Part shown: positions 11,128-19,752 of the stretch, piece after piece
Numbering within the stretch: the stretch's first letter is position 1
Layout of the letters: each line of letters opens with the position of its first letter
Assembly (NCBI GenBank): GCA_000433175.1
Contig: HF986709.1
Span: 31,476-51,227, forward strand
From: Prevotella sp. CAG:1058
GTDB lineage: Bacteria; Bacteroidota; Bacteroidia; Bacteroidales; Bacteroidaceae
Length of the DNA: 19,752 nt
Direction: 5' to 3'
Made by a program: the position numbers and the translations under genes
The notes under the pieces: model-generated
The model's input: the letters and a program-made list of their open reading frames with translations, nothing else
Database searches by the model: none
Told to the model about the DNA's origin: nothing

Positions 11128-14100
11128 TTAGTCAAGAGTGATGCTCAAGCCAAGACCGCGCAACTCGTGCAGCAGCACGTTGAGCGACTCAGGAATACCA
11201 GGTGTCGGCATGGGCTCGCCCTTGACGATAGCCTCGTAAGCCTTTGAACGGCCTACTACGTCGTCTGACTTGATCGTAAGTATCTCCTGAAGCACATGGC
11301 TTGCACCGAATGCCTCAAGTGCCCAAACCTCCATCTCTCCGAAACGCTGGCCACCGAACTGCGCCTTACCGCCAAGCGGCTGCTGGGTGATGAGAGAGTA
11401 CGGACCGATACTACGTGCGTGCATCTTGTCTTCAACCATGTGACCCAACTTAAGGAAGTACGTTATACCCACAGTTGCTGGCTGGTCGAACGGCTCTCCG
11501 GTCTCACCATCGTAAAGGCGTGTAGAGCAGAGGCGCGGCAGACCGGCTTTGTCGGTCCACTCCTGGAGGTCGTCGAGCTTGGCACCGTCGAAGATAGGCG
11601 TTGCAAACTTAACGCCAAGACGCTTGCCGGCAGCACCGAGGATGGCCTCGAATATCTGTCCGAGGTTCATACGTGAAGGCACACCCAGCGGGTTAAGCAC
11701 AAGGTCGACAGGACGACCGTCAGCCAAGAACGGCATGTCTTCCTGACGCACAATCTTGGAAACGATACCCTTGTTACCGTGGCGACCTGCAAGCTTGTCA
11801 CCTACGCTGATCTTACGCTTCTTGGCAACATAAACCTTGGCCATCTGCAGAATGCCTGAAGGCAGCTCGTCGCCAATAGTTATCGCAAACTTGCGGCGCT
11901 TAAGCTCTGCATCGAGGAGCTTGTACTTCTTGATGAAGTTCATGATGAGCTTCTGTATCAGCATGTTGGTATGCTCGTCGTCAGTCCAGTTATTAGACTG
12001 TATGCCGTCGTATTCAAGATTCTTGAGCTGTGCGATGCTGAACTTGCTGCCCTTCGTAATGATTTCTGCACCGGTATAATCCTTGATGCCCATCGAAGTC
12101 TTGTCCTCGGTAAGGGTAAGGAGTTTGTCGACAAGGATGTCCTTCAAATCATCGATCTTAGCTGCATATTCCTCGTCTATCTTGGCAAGTATTACCTTGT
12201 CCTGCTGCTTTGAAGCGCGTGTCTTCACTGCGCGAGAGAACAGCTTCTTGTCGATTACGACACCCGTAAGCGACGGATTGGCCTTCAATGAAGAATCTTT
12301 CACATCGCCGGCCTTGTCGCCGAAGATAGCACGGAGGAGCTTCTCCTCTGGCGACGGGTCGCTCTCTCCCTTCGGTGAAATCTTACCGATAAGGATGTCG
12401 CCCGGTTCAACGCGTGCGCCGACACGGATGATACCGTTGTCGTCGAGGTCCTTGGTCGCCTCTTCGCTGACGTTGGGAATGTCGCTCGTGAACTCTTCCA
12501 TGCCTCGCTTCGTCTCACGCACGTCGAGAGAATACTCGTCTACGTGAACGGAAGTAAGCACGTCTTCGCGGACAACGCGCTCGTTAAGTACGATAGCGTC
12601 CTCGTAGTTGTAACCCTTCCAAGGTATGTAAGCTACCAACAGGTTGCGTCCGAGAGCGAGTTCTCCGTTTTCAGTAGCGTATCCTTCAGTAAGGATGTCG
12701 CCTTTCTTTACCCTCTGTCCCTTGTCGCATATCGGACGGAGGTCTATTGTCATATTCTGGTTGGTACGGCGGAACTTAGGTATCCTGTACTCCTTGAGTG
12801 CAGGCTCGAAGCTTACGAACTCCTCTTCCTCAGTCCTGTCGTAAAGTATTCGTATGGTAGTTGCGTCTACATATTCAATAACACCGTCACCTTCGGCCGT
12901 AATCATTGTGCGAGAGTCAACGCAAACCTGGCGTTCGATGCCTGTTCCTACAATAGGAGCTTCATTGTGAAGCAACGGTACCGCCTGGCGCATCATGTTA
13001 CTACCCATCAACGCACGGTGGGCGTCGTCGTGCTCCAAGAACGGAATCAGGCCGGCTGCGATTGATGCAATCTGCTGCGGAGAGACGTCCATAAGGTCAA
13101 CTTCCGACGGCGGAACGACGGGGGAGTCGGCATCCTGACGACACTTGACCACATCGCGGATAAACGTACCGTCGTCATTAAGCGGAGCATTACCCTGGCC
13201 TATTACATGGTCTTCCTCTTCCTCTGCAGTAAGATATACCACATGGTCGTTATCCAAATCGACAACACCGTCCTTAACCTTGCGGTAAGGTGTCTCGATA
13301 AAGCCAAGGTCATTAATCTTGGCATAAACGCAAAGAGATGAAATAAGTCCGATGTTAGGACCTTCAGGACTTTCAATCGGGCAAAGGCGTCCGTAGTGGG
13401 TATAGTGAACGTCGCGCACCTCGAATCCTGCACGCTCACGAGACAAACCGCCAGGACCGAGGGCTGACAAACGGCGCTTGTGTGTAACCTCTGCCAGCGG
13501 GTTGGTCTGGTCCATGAACTGTGACAGCGGGTTTGTACCGAAGAACGAGTTGATCACGCTCGAGATAGTCTTCGCATTAATCAGGTCAGTCGGAGTGAAC
13601 ACTTCGTTGTCACGTACATTCATACGCTCGCGTATGGTACGGCTCATACGTGCCAGACCTATCGAGAACTGGTTGCTCAGCTGCTCGCCTACAGTACGTA
13701 CGCGGCGGTTGCTCAAGTGGTCGATATCGTCAACCGTAGCATTTGAGTTAACCAGCTGGATAAGATATTTTATAATTTCAATTATGTCTTCCTTTGTAAG
13801 GATGCGGACATCCATGTCCGTGTCAAGACCAAGTTTCTTGTTTATACGGTAACGTCCTACTGTACCAAGGTCATAACGCTTGTCCGAGAAGAATAAGTTC
13901 TGGATAACTTCGCGAGCACTAGCATCATCGGCTGGGTCAGCGTTACGCAATTGGCGGTAAATGTAAAGTACGGCTTCCTTCTCCGAGTTGCTCGGGTCTT
14001 TCTGCAAGGTATTGAAGATAATAGAATACTTGCTGGCTGCGTCAGCGTCCTTATGCAAAAGGATTGTAGAGGCACCACTGTCAAGAATATCGTCAATGTT

Positions 14101-14940
14101 CTCCTTTGTTATCTCAGTCTCGCGCTCCATGATGACCTCATTACGTTCGATTGAAACAACTTCACCCGTATCTTCGTCAACAAAATCCTCATTCCAGCTC
14201 TTGAGCACCCTTGCAGCCAACTTGCGGCCAAGCACTTCCTTGATATTCTTCTTGTTAACCTTCACTTCTTCAGCAAGGTCAAATATCTGAAGGATATCCT
14301 TATCAGTCTCAAAACCTATTGCCCTGAGCAATGTGGTAACAGGCAACTTCTTCTTTCTGTCGATATAAGCATACATCACATTGTTGATGTCTGTAGCAAA
14401 TTCTATCCAAGAGCCCTTGAACGGAATGATACGCGCCGAATACAACACAGTACCGTTTGCATGAACGCCTTGACCGAAGAATACGCCCGGCGACCTGTGC
14501 AACTGTGATACAACAACGCGTTCGGCACCGTTAATAATAAACGTACCATTATTCGTCATGTAAGGAATCGTGCCAAGGAATACATCCTGGATGAATGTTC
14601 CGAAATCCTCGTGATCAGGATCCGTGCAATACAGTTTCATCTTTGCCTTGAGGGGTACACTGTACGTCAATCCGCGCTCGAGACATTCATCGATAGTATA
14701 ACGGGGCGGGTCGATGTAGTAATCCAAGAACTCAAGAACGAAATTATTACGCGTATCGGTGATAGGAAAATTCTCTGCGAAAACCTTATACAAACCGTCA
14801 TTCTTGCGTTCTTCAGGCGGAGTGTCCAACTGTAAGAAGTCTCTGAAAGACTTTAATTGCACATCGAGATAATCCGGATACGGCATCGGATTCTTCACGC
14901 TGGCAAAATTTACTCTGTTATCAACAATTTTTGAAGCCAT
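11128..14940 (-). CDS. rpoB: DNA-directed RNA polymerase subunit beta
   Basis: This 1270-residue beta subunit is complete, from MASKIVDN to SITLD. The rifampicin-pocket region occupies about residues 466-500 ([18 protein letters not shown], then [20 protein letters not shown]). By alignment with E. coli, Asp516, His526 and Ser531 are present as Asp477, His487 and Ser492, so the common resistance substitutions are absent. The E. coli Ser522 position is Ala483 here. Further signatures are [35 protein letters not shown], and near the C-terminus [20 protein letters not shown]. The gene is preceded by a 175-base spacer holding a strong terminator and a structured leader, and is followed after 39 bases by rpoC. 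It therefore belongs to a rpoB-rpoC unit that is at least partly separable from the ribosomal protein genes. Confidence 0.99.
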   Translation of the reverse strand: MASKIVDNRVNFASVKNPMPYPDYLDVQLKSFRDFLQLDTPPEERKNDGLYKVFAENFPITDTRNNFVLEFLDYYIDPPRYTIDECLERGLTYSVPLKAKMKLYCTDPDHEDFGTFIQDVFLGTIPYMTNNGTFIINGAERVVVSQLHRSPGVFFGQGVHANGTVLYSARIIPFKGSWIEFATDINNVMYAYIDRKKKLPVTTLLRAIGFETDKDILQIFDLAEEVKVNKKNIKEVLGRKLAARVLKSWNEDFVDEDTGEVVSIERNEVIMERETEITKENIDDILDSGASTILLHKDADAASKYSIIFNTLQKDPSNSEKEAVLYIYRQLRNADPADDASAREVIQNLFFSDKRYDLGTVGRYRINKKLGLDTDMDVRILTKEDIIEIIKYLIQLVNSNATVDDIDHLSNRRVRTVGEQLSNQFSIGLARMSRTIRERMNVRDNEVFTPTDLINAKTISSVINSFFGTNPLSQFMDQTNPLAEVTHKRRLSALGPGGLSRERAGFEVRDVHYTHYGRLCPIESPEGPNIGLISSLCVYAKINDLGFIETPYRKVKDGVVDLDNDHVVYLTAEEEEDHVIGQGNAPLNDDGTFIRDVVKCRQDADSPVVPPSEVDLMDVSPQQIASIAAGLIPFLEHDDAHRALMGSNMMRQAVPLLHNEAPIVGTGIERQVCVDSRTMITAEGDGVIEYVDATTIRILYDRTEEEEFVSFEPALKEYRIPKFRRTNQNMTIDLRPICDKGQRVKKGDILTEGYATENGELALGRNLLVAYIPWKGYNYEDAIVLNERVVREDVLTSVHVDEYSLDVRETKRGMEEFTSDIPNVSEEATKDLDDNGIIRVGARVEPGDILIGKISPKGESDPSPEEKLLRAIFGDKAGDVKDSSLKANPSLTGVVIDKKLFSRAVKTRASKQQDKVILAKIDEEYAAKIDDLKDILVDKLLTLTEDKTSMGIKDYTGAEIITKGSKFSIAQLKNLEYDGIQSNNWTDDEHTNMLIQKLIMNFIKKYKLLDAELKRRKFAITIGDELPSGILQMAKVYVAKKRKISVGDKLAGRHGNKGIVSKIVRQEDMPFLADGRPVDLVLNPLGVPSRMNLGQIFEAILGAAGKRLGVKFATPIFDGAKLDDLQEWTDKAGLPRLCSTRLYDGETGEPFDQPATVGITYFLKLGHMVEDKMHARSIGPYSLITQQPLGGKAQFGGQRFGEMEVWALEAFGASHVLQEILTIKSDDVVGRSKAYEAIVKGEPMPTPGIPESLNVLLHELRGLGLSITLD

Positions 14941-15053
14941 TACAGATTTTTTGTTACCGTTATAAATGCCACCTTTTCAAAACGTCACAACCGGCAGAAA
15001 CATTCAAGACACTTGCCGGGAAATGCAGTGGTGGTTGACTGCATAGTAAATAC
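14941..15053 (-). promoter_or_regulatory. Structured leader of rpoB
   Basis: Between the rplL-side terminator and the rpoB start are two further inverted repeats: ATGCAGT with ACTGCAT (15023-15029 with 15038-15044, loop of 8) and CCGGCA with TGCCGG (14991-14996 with 15014-15019, loop of 17). The last 30 bases before the start are A/T-rich, as usual for Bacteroidetes translation starts. I found no TAnnTTTG box, so whether rpoB has its own promoter here or relies on readthrough cannot be decided from sequence. Confidence 0.4.
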
Positions 15054-15055
15054 AC

Positions 15056-15093
15056 AAAAAGGTTAAGACTCTCCGACTGGGAGAATCTTAACC
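15056..15093 (-). terminator. Intrinsic terminator or attenuator between rplL and rpoB
   Basis: GGTTAAGA (15061-15068) pairs with TCTTAACC (15086-15093). The stem continues inward, after one mismatch, with TCTCC/GGAGA around loop GACTG: 13 paired bases in all. On the minus strand the stem is followed at once by TTTTT (15056-15060). It begins 22 bases after the rplL stop codon. The structure is that of a complete rho-independent terminator, placed inside what is otherwise one gene cluster. Confidence 0.8.
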
Positions 15094-15115
15094 CATAATA
15101 TTTAAGAAGTCTTAA

Positions 15116-15496
15116 TTATTTCAGCTCTACCTTAGCTCCAGCCTCTTCAATGGCCTTCTTCAGGTTCTCAGCCTCGTCCTTAGACAGACCTTCCTTCAAA
15201 GTTGAAGGAGCACCGTCTACAAGCTCCTTAGCCTCTTTCAGTCCAAGACCGCAAGCTTCCTTAACAGCCTTAACAACCTGAAGCTTAGCGCCGCCAACCT
15301 CAGCGAGAACTACATCGAAAGATGTCTTCTCTTCAGCCTCAGCAGCTGCACCGCCAGCAGCAGGACCAGCAGCAACAGCAACAGCTGCAGCAGCGGGCTC
15401 GATTCCATACTCGTCCTTCAGGACTGTTGCCAACTCGTTAACTTCTTTCACTGTCAAATTTACCAATTCTTCAGCAATAGCTTTGATATCTGCCAT
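15116..15496 (-). CDS. rplL: 50S ribosomal protein L7/L12
   Basis: This 126-residue stalk protein forms dimers on L10 and recruits translation factors to the ribosome. The N-terminal dimerisation helices (residues about 3-34, including [20 protein letters not shown]) are followed by a long Ala/Gly-rich hinge (about 35-55). The C-terminal factor-binding domain ([20 protein letters not shown], then [15 protein letters not shown]) completes the protein. It lies 50 bases after rplJ and directly before the strong hairpin terminator, which could set its output above that of rpoB-rpoC. Length and domain order are normal. Confidence 0.99.
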   Translation of the reverse strand: MADIKAIAEELVNLTVKEVNELATVLKDEYGIEPAAAAVAVAAGPAAGGAAAEAEEKTSFDVVLAEVGGAKLQVVKAVKEACGLGLKEAKELVDGAPSTLKEGLSKDEAENLKKAIEEAGAKVELK

Positions 15497-15546
15497 TTTA
15501 TTCTAAATTTTAATGTTTTTAAATGTTAAATGTTTGGGTGTTTGAT

Positions 15547-16065
15547 TTATTCAGCACGCTCGCCCAAAGTTTTGAGCACGCCGTGGATTGTCTGGGCGCC
15601 AGACTGGAGAGCAGAAACAACGTTCTTTGCAGGAGACTGAAGCAAAGCAACAACCTCTGCGATGAGTTCATTCTTGCTCTTGAGAGCTGCGAGCTCTTCA
15701 AGTTTGTCTGCGCCGATGTACATACACTCTTCAGCGTATGCAGCCTTCAATGCGGGAATGCCTTCTTTCTTGTAGTTCTTGAGCATTTTAGCCGGAACAT
15801 TGGCTGTGTTGCAGAAAAGAACTGCAGTACTACCTTTCAGGCATCCGTACAAAGGTTCGCAATCAACATCTGAAGCCTCTAAAGCCTTGTGGAAAAGAGT
15901 GTTCTTAACAACAACCATCTTGATGTCATTCTTGAAACACTCACGACGCAGCTTACTAGTAGCGCCAGCGTTCATACCTGTAACGTCAACGAGGTAGAAA
16001 TGAGAATACTCATTCAGTTTTGCCCCGAGTTCAACGACTATAGTATCTTTTACTTCTTTCTTCAT
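15547..16065 (-). CDS. rplJ: 50S ribosomal protein L10
   Basis: This 172-residue protein binds 23S rRNA at the stalk base and carries L7/L12 dimers on its C-terminal helix. The N-terminal rRNA-binding half (MKKEVKDTIVVELGAKLNEY, then MNAGATSKLRRECFKND and MVVVKNTLFHKALE) is followed by LYGCLKGSTAVLFCNTANVPAKM. The C-terminal helical tail (NVVSALQSGAQTIHGVLKTL, then GERAE) carries the stalk dimers. It starts 18 bases after rplA, so there is no room for a separate long L10-binding leader of the E. coli type. Co-transcription with rplA is likely. Confidence 0.98.
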   Translation of the reverse strand: MKKEVKDTIVVELGAKLNEYSHFYLVDVTGMNAGATSKLRRECFKNDIKMVVVKNTLFHKALEASDVDCEPLYGCLKGSTAVLFCNTANVPAKMLKNYKKEGIPALKAAYAEECMYIGADKLEELAALKSKNELIAEVVALLQSPAKNVVSALQSGAQTIHGVLKTLGERAE

Positions 16066-16083
16066 CTTACAAAACTTTTAGAG

Positions 16084-16776
16084 TTATTCAACTGATTTAG
16101 GATCAATCTTGATACCCCTACTCATAGTGCTTGAAATATAGATACTCTTGACGTATGTACCTTTAGCGGCAGCAGGTTTCAGCTTTATTACGGTAGCGAT
16201 GAACTCCTTGGCATTCTGATAAATTTGCTCGGGAGTGAAAGATACCTTTCCGATAGAAGCATGGATGATACCAGTCTTGTCAACCTTGAAGTCAATCTTA
16301 CCTTGCTTAACTTCCTTGACAGCCTTTGCTACATCCATTGTCACAGTACCGCTCTTGGGGTTAGGCATCAAGCCGCGCGGACCGAGGACACGTCCAAGAG
16401 GTCCGATTTTACCCATGCAAGACGGCATGGTGATGATGACGTCAACATCAGTCCAACCACCCTTGATCTTTTCGATATACTCGTCAAGACCAACATAGTC
16501 AGCACCTGCTTCTTTAGCAGCAGCTTCAGCATCTGGTGTACAAAGGCAAAGCACGCGTGTAACCTTACCGGTTCCATTGGGAAGAGAAACAACACCTCTT
16601 ACCATTTGGTTTGCCTTTCGCGGGTCAACGCCCAAGCGTACATCGATATCAAGAGAAGCGTCAAACTTTGTCGTGGTAATTTCCTTGACCAGCTCGGCAG
16701 CTTCCTTCAAAGAGTATGCTTTCCCTGCTTCAACCTTATCAGCTACTGATTTTTGATTTTTTGTCAGTTTACTCAT
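16084..16776 (-). CDS. rplA: 50S ribosomal protein L1
   Basis: This 230-residue protein of the L1 stalk helps move deacylated tRNA out of the E site. Family signatures visible are [20 protein letters not shown] near residue 38, [13 protein letters not shown], and [20 protein letters not shown] preceded by GRVLGPRGL. The C-terminal part contains [20 protein letters not shown]. Length matches the family. It starts 17 bases after rplK, the usual rplKA pair. In other bacteria L1 represses its own operon through the rplK leader, but I see no convincing L1 site there. Confidence 0.99.
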   Translation of the reverse strand: MSKLTKNQKSVADKVEAGKAYSLKEAAELVKEITTTKFDASLDIDVRLGVDPRKANQMVRGVVSLPNGTGKVTRVLCLCTPDAEAAAKEAGADYVGLDEYIEKIKGGWTDVDVIITMPSCMGKIGPLGRVLGPRGLMPNPKSGTVTMDVAKAVKEVKQGKIDFKVDKTGIIHASIGKVSFTPEQIYQNAKEFIATVIKLKPAAAKGTYVKSIYISSTMSRGIKIDPKSVE

Positions 16777-16793
16777 TTTCTTGAAGTTATAAA

Positions 16794-17234
16794 TTATTTA
16801 CCAGGGAAGTCCCCTTTTACAGTGATACCCATACTTCTTGCAGTACCTGCTACAAGCTTCATGGCAGACTCTACTGTAAAGCAGTTAAGGTCAGCCATCT
16901 TGTCTTCAGCAATAGCACGTACCTGATCCCATGTAACAGAAGCTACTTTCTTTCGGTTGGGCTCGGCTGAACCGCTCTTAACCTTGGCTGCCTCCATGAG
17001 CTGTACGGCTGCGGGAGGGGTCTTGATTTCGAAGCTGTATGACTTGTCAGCATAGTAAGTGATAACGACAGGAAGTATCTTTCCAGCCTTATCTTGGGTT
17101 CTGGCGTTGAATTCCTTACAGAATCCCATAATGTTGATACCCTTTGAACCGAGAGCCGGTCCTACGGGAGGAGAAGGATTCGCAGCGCCACCTTTAATCT
17201 GTAATTTGATTAATCCAGCAACTTCTTTAGCCAT
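16794..17234 (-). CDS. rplK: 50S ribosomal protein L11
   Basis: This 146-residue protein sits at the GTPase-associated centre of 23S rRNA, the thiopeptide antibiotic site. The N-terminal domain has the proline-rich segment [20 protein letters not shown] (residues 14-33) and [12 protein letters not shown]. The C-terminal rRNA-binding domain ends with [18 protein letters not shown]. It begins 58 bases after nusG. The spacer is A/T-rich with no clear promoter box, so transcription from upstream is likely. Length and motifs are typical. Confidence 0.99.
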   Translation of the reverse strand: MAKEVAGLIKLQIKGGAANPSPPVGPALGSKGINIMGFCKEFNARTQDKAGKILPVVITYYADKSYSFEIKTPPAAVQLMEAAKVKSGSAEPNRKKVASVTWDQVRAIAEDKMADLNCFTVESAMKLVAGTARSMGITVKGDFPGK

Positions 17235-17292
17235 TTCGTTTGTAAATTAAAAATTTATTATATAAAAGAACATCCGCATCCGTAACAATGCG

Positions 17293-17835
17293 TCATTCTT
17301 TTGCAACTTGCATAAAACCGAGTTCCAGAGGCGTCTTGCGTCCGAAAATCTTAACCATGACCTTGAGTTTGTGTTTCTCGGTATTAACCTCTTCGATTAC
17401 ACCGCTAAAACCACTGAACGGGCCATCCGTAACTTTTACCGTCTCGTCCACGCTGAACGGGATGTTTACCTCTTCAGCCAACTCCGTTTCTTCGGCTGTA
17501 CCGAGTATACGGTTGACATCAGACTGCCTCACCGGAGTAGGATTTTCCTGTCCACCGAGGAATCCCAAAACATTAGGCATGAAGCGAAGCGTATGAGCGA
17601 CATCTCCTTTCAGCTCTGCCTCAACAAGCACATAGCCGGGGAGAGCTATTTTCTCCTTTACGACTCTTTTGCCGTTGCGCAAAGAAGCATGTTTCTCCAT
17701 AGGTATCAGCACCTGAGATACACACGCAGAAAGAAGCGCATTGTGCTTGAGTTCAGCCTCGATATACTCTTTTACCTTGGCTTCCTTCCCGCTGACAGCA
17801 CGCAATACATACCATTTCTTACCTGATTCAGCCAT
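17293..17835 (-). CDS. nusG: Transcription termination/antitermination factor NusG
   Basis: This 180-residue factor binds the RNA polymerase clamp through its N-terminal NGN domain (KWYVLRAVSGKEAKVKEYIE, near residues 7-26, then PGYVLVEAEL). Its C-terminal KOW domain (TVKVTDGPFSGFSGVIEEVN, residues about 130-150) contacts ribosomal protein S10 or Rho in other bacteria. Placement 17 bases after secE and before rplK is the conserved housekeeping position. This argues against a specialised UpxY/LoaP-type paralogue, which would sit at a polysaccharide or biosynthetic locus. It lacks any large insertion between the two domains. Confidence 0.98.
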   Translation of the reverse strand: MAESGKKWYVLRAVSGKEAKVKEYIEAELKHNALLSACVSQVLIPMEKHASLRNGKRVVKEKIALPGYVLVEAELKGDVAHTLRFMPNVLGFLGGQENPTPVRQSDVNRILGTAEETELAEEVNIPFSVDETVKVTDGPFSGFSGVIEEVNTEKHKLKVMVKIFGRKTPLELGFMQVAKE

Positions 17836-17852
17836 TTCCTTTAATAACGATA

Positions 17853-18044
17853 TTAATTAGGATAGATCGTACTCATGACAAACCGGAACACGGAATCCAT
17901 AATGAACACCACAAGCGCAATGATCAAGGAAGCAGATAATACAACCATTGCGGTGTGAGTAAGTTCGGCTCGTGTGGGCCATGATGTTTTATGCACAAGT
18001 TCTTCGTAGCAAACTTTGCAATAATTTGTTAAACTCTTAAACAT
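17853..18044 (-). CDS. secE: Preprotein translocase subunit SecE
   Basis: This 63-residue, single-span subunit clamps SecY in the inner-membrane protein export channel. The cytoplasmic amphipathic region (YEELVHKTSWPTRAELTHTA, residues 13-32) contains the conserved W-P-T. One membrane segment follows (about 33-57, MVVLSASLIIALVVFIMD and on). The start MFKSLTNYCK at 18044 was chosen because the longer frame from 18089 would run into tRNA-Trp. An AGAG precedes the chosen ATG by a few bases. It lies 15 bases after the tRNA gene and 17 before nusG. Confidence 0.95.
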   Translation of the reverse strand: MFKSLTNYCKVCYEELVHKTSWPTRAELTHTAMVVLSASLIIALVVFIMDSVFRFVMSTIYPN

Positions 18045-18059
18045 ATTATCTCTTTTTTG

Positions 18060-18132
18060 CACGGGAAGAGAGGCTCGAACTCCCGACACCTGGTTTTGGA
18101 GACCAGTGCTCTGCCAACTGAGCTATTCCCGT
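18060..18132 (-). tRNA. tRNA-Trp (CCA anticodon)
   Basis: The 73-base cloverleaf has acceptor ACGGGAA/TTCCCGT, D-arm AGCTCAGTTGGCAGAGC, anticodon loop CTCCAAA (anticodon CCA at 18097-18099), T-loop GTTCGAG and discriminator G. The 3' CCA is not encoded. It lies between the tuf-side hairpin and secE, so it is probably cut out of a transcript that continues into secE-nusG. Confidence 0.98.
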
Positions 18133-18172
18133 AAAATAGGCTCTCGTCAGTTAAGGCGAGAGCCCTTATTTT
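18133..18172 (-). terminator. Hairpin between tuf and tRNA-Trp, probable partial terminator
   Basis: GGCTCTCG (18139-18146) pairs perfectly with CGAGAGCC (18157-18164) around a 10-base loop. After a 2-base bulge AAAATA and TATTTT extend the stem. On the minus strand the core stem is followed by TATTTTA, then directly by tRNA-Trp. It begins about 15 bases after the tuf stop codon. It may terminate, stabilise the tuf mRNA end or guide tRNA processing. Confidence 0.55.
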
Positions 18173-18186
18173 AAAACTAAATTGTA

Positions 18187-19380
18187 TTAGTCAATGATCT
18201 CAGTAATCTGACCAGCACCTACTGTACGGCCACCTTCACGGATAGCGAAACGCAGACCAACGTTCAATGCAACAGCGTAGATCAGGTCTACTGTGATAGT
18301 TACGTTATCACCAGGCATTACCATTTCAACGCCTTCGGGCAGAGAAATTTCACCTGTGCAGTCCATTGTACGGAGATAGAACTGAGGACGATACTTGTTT
18401 CCGAACGGAGTATGACGTCCACCTTCCTCTTTCTTCAGAACGTAGATCTGAGCCTTGAACTTCTTGTAAGGTTTGATCTGTCCCGGGTGGCAGAGTACCA
18501 TACCACGCTTGATTTCGTTCTTGTCGATACCGCGGAGCAACAGACCTACGTTGTCACCAGCTTCACCCTCGTCAAGAATCTTGCGGAACATCTCAACGCC
18601 AGTAACAACTGACTTCTTGTCCTCGCCAAGACCGAGCAGCTCAACTTCATCACCAACCTTAACACGGCCAGTCTCGATACGGCCAGTAGCAACAGTTCCA
18701 CGACCAGTGATTGAGAACACGTCCTCAACCGGCATCAGGAACGGTTTGTCGAGGTCACGCGGAGGCAGCGGAATCCAGTTGTCAACAGCATCCATGAGCT
18801 CCATAACCTTGTCTTCCCACTTCTTAACGCCATTCAGGGCGCCGAGTGCAGAACCACGGATGATAGGAGTATTGTCGCCGTCGTACTCGTACTGATCGAG
18901 AAGCTCGCGCATCTCCATTTCAACGAGTTCGAGCATTTCCTCATCCTCAACCATGTCGCACTTGTTCAGGAATACGACCAAACGAGGAACGTTCACCTGG
19001 CGTGCGAGAAGCACGTGCTCACGAGTCTGGGGCATAGGACCGTCGGTTGCAGCGACAACAATGATGGCACCGTCCATCTGAGCCGCACCAGTAACCATGT
19101 TCTTCACGTAGTCAGCGTGTCCCGGGCAGTCAACGTGAGCGTAGTGACGAGTTGCAGTCTCATACTCAACGTGGGCAGTATTGATGGTGATACCACGCTC
19201 TTTCTCTTCGGGAGCGTTGTCAATCTGGTCGAAAGACTTAACTTCCTCACTCTTTGTAAGTCCTCTTTCGGCAAGCACCTTTGTGATGGCTGCAGTCAGA
19301 GTAGTCTTACCGTGGTCTACGTGACCGATAGTACCAATGTTAACGTGTGGTTTGGTACGTTCAAAATGTTCTTTAGCCAT
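18187..19380 (-). CDS. tuf: Translation elongation factor EF-Tu
   Basis: This 397-residue GTPase delivers aminoacyl-tRNA to the ribosome. The P-loop GHVDHGKT occupies residues 19-26. The switch region has [15 protein letters not shown]3 is [12 protein letters not shown]4 is NKCD and G5 is GSAL. Domain 2 ([20 protein letters not shown]) and domain 3 ([20 protein letters not shown], then [13 protein letters not shown]) are complete. It is downstream of a tRNA cluster with no clear promoter box in the 74-base gap, which suggests a shared tRNA-tuf transcript. Only one copy is present in this window. Confidence 0.99.
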   Translation of the reverse strand: MAKEHFERTKPHVNIGTIGHVDHGKTTLTAAITKVLAERGLTKSEEVKSFDQIDNAPEEKERGITINTAHVEYETATRHYAHVDCPGHADYVKNMVTGAAQMDGAIIVVAATDGPMPQTREHVLLARQVNVPRLVVFLNKCDMVEDEEMLELVEMEMRELLDQYEYDGDNTPIIRGSALGALNGVKKWEDKVMELMDAVDNWIPLPPRDLDKPFLMPVEDVFSITGRGTVATGRIETGRVKVGDEVELLGLGEDKKSVVTGVEMFRKILDEGEAGDNVGLLLRGIDKNEIKRGMVLCHPGQIKPYKKFKAQIYVLKKEEGGRHTPFGNKYRPQFYLRTMDCTGEISLPEGVEMVMPGDNVTITVDLIYAVALNVGLRFAIREGGRTVGAGQITEIID

Positions 19381-19454
19381 AGCTTTAATTATTTGTTATT
19401 TTAATGAATAATCGTGTATTTTCTGCTTCTTTTGATATAATCATAAAGTCGTAG

Positions 19455-19526
<72 letters not shown>

Positions 19527-19532
19527 AGCGAG

Positions 19533-19605
19533 AGCGGAAAACGGGACTCAAACCCGCGACCCCCAGCTTGGAAGGCTAGTGCTCTATCAACTGAGCTATT
19601 TCCGC
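19533..19605 (-). tRNA. tRNA-Gly (TCC anticodon)
   Basis: The 73-base cloverleaf has acceptor GCGGAAA/TTTCCGC, D-arm AGCTCAGTTGATAGAGC, anticodon loop CTTCCAA (anticodon TCC at 19570-19572) and T-arm CGGGTTTGAGTCCCG. CCA is not encoded. It is part of the Tyr-Gly-Thr cluster upstream of tuf. Confidence 0.97.
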
Positions 19606-19622
19606 AAATACTTCTACTGAAG

Positions 19623-19705
19623 TGGGTGGTGATGGATTCGAACCACCGAAGGCGAAAGCCAGCAGATTTACAGTCTGCCCCATTTGGCCACTCTGGTAAC
19701 CACCC
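19623..19705 (-). tRNA. tRNA-Tyr (GTA anticodon)
   Basis: This 83-base class II tRNA has acceptor GGGTGGT/ACCACCC, anticodon loop CTGTAAA (anticodon GTA at 19669-19671) and the long variable arm expected for bacterial tRNA-Tyr (GCTGGCTTTCGCCTTC). The T-arm contains GGTTCGAATCC and the discriminator is A. CCA is not encoded. Confidence 0.97.
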
Positions 19706-19733
19706 TTGTATTAGTCGACGTCCCGTCTTCTTG

Positions 19734-19752
19734 AGCCTCTTGTCGGATTCGA
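19734..19752 (-). tRNA. Partial tRNA at the right edge, probably tRNA-Thr
   Basis: The minus strand enters the window with TCGAATCCGAC followed by AAGAGGC and T. This is the end of a T-loop, the 3' half of its stem, a 7-base acceptor strand and a discriminator. The matching 5' end would be GCCTCTT, which I associate with Bacteroidales tRNA-Thr(TGT). The anticodon lies outside the window, so the identity is a guess. Confidence 0.6.

Noticed and set aside
11650..14940. Possible rifampicin-resistance substitution (Ala483 at the E. coli Ser522 position of RpoB)
   Set aside because: All the commonly mutated positions (Asp477, His487, Ser492) carry the sensitive residue. Ala at this site probably reflects lineage variation, not resistance.
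14964..14977. Single AAATGCCACCTTTT sequence in the rpoB leader resembling one array unit
   Set aside because: There is no partner unit 22 bases away and it is not itself palindromic. One 14-base resemblance is too weak to call a third copy.
17235..17292. Possible L1 autoregulatory site in the rplK leader
   Set aside because: Only a 4-bp inverted repeat (GCAT/ATGC) is visible. It does not resemble the known L1-binding fold closely enough to report.
18045..18089. N-terminal extension of secE by 15 codons
   Set aside because: It would overlap the tRNA-Trp gene at 18060-18132. The start at 18044 gives a normal SecE length and N-terminus.

Overview
The window comes from a Bacteroidales genome, most like Prevotella or a close relative. 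The evidence is the gene order tRNA(Tyr)-tRNA(Gly)-tRNA(Thr)-tuf-tRNA(Trp)-secE-nusG-rplK-rplA-rplJ-rplL-rpoB-rpoC, tRNA genes without an encoded CCA end, starts with AT-rich rather than Shine-Dalgarno leaders, TAnnTTTG-type promoter boxes, and a secreted protein with a C-terminal type IX secretion (T9SS) sorting tail. Every gene I can support lies on the minus strand, so transcription runs from the right edge to the left.

Right part (about 6.7-19.75 kb) is the translation/transcription core: a tRNA cluster cut by the right edge, EF-Tu, tRNA-Trp, SecE, NusG, ribosomal proteins L11, L1, L10 and L7/L12, then the beta and beta' subunits of RNA polymerase. Hairpin-plus-U-run terminators lie after rpoC and, more interestingly, between rplL and rpoB. 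A weaker terminator-like hairpin lies between tuf and tRNA-Trp.

Left part (1-6.6 kb) is accessory: a large T9SS-exported surface protein (signal peptide, unassigned N-terminal half, GLUG repeats, bacterial Ig-like domain, sorting tail), a YbdG-like MscS mechanosensitive channel, and the first 343 residues of an L-fucose/L-arabinose isomerase-family protein cut by the left edge. By eye the isomerase and channel genes are clearly more GC-rich than the surface-protein gene.

The most unusual signal is non-coding. The spacers on both sides of the surface-protein gene each hold four copies of a 15-nt AAAAGG-nnn-CCTTTT-like palindrome in exact 22-nt register (6537-6624 and 2661-2748). The two arrays align without gaps, and neighbouring units are complementary, so they fold into hairpins whose sequence differs but whose pairing is kept. 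This looks like a dispersed intergenic palindromic repeat family. The leader of the isomerase gene is separately packed with short GC-rich palindromes. No phage, insertion sequence, CRISPR array, toxin or defence gene was recognised.
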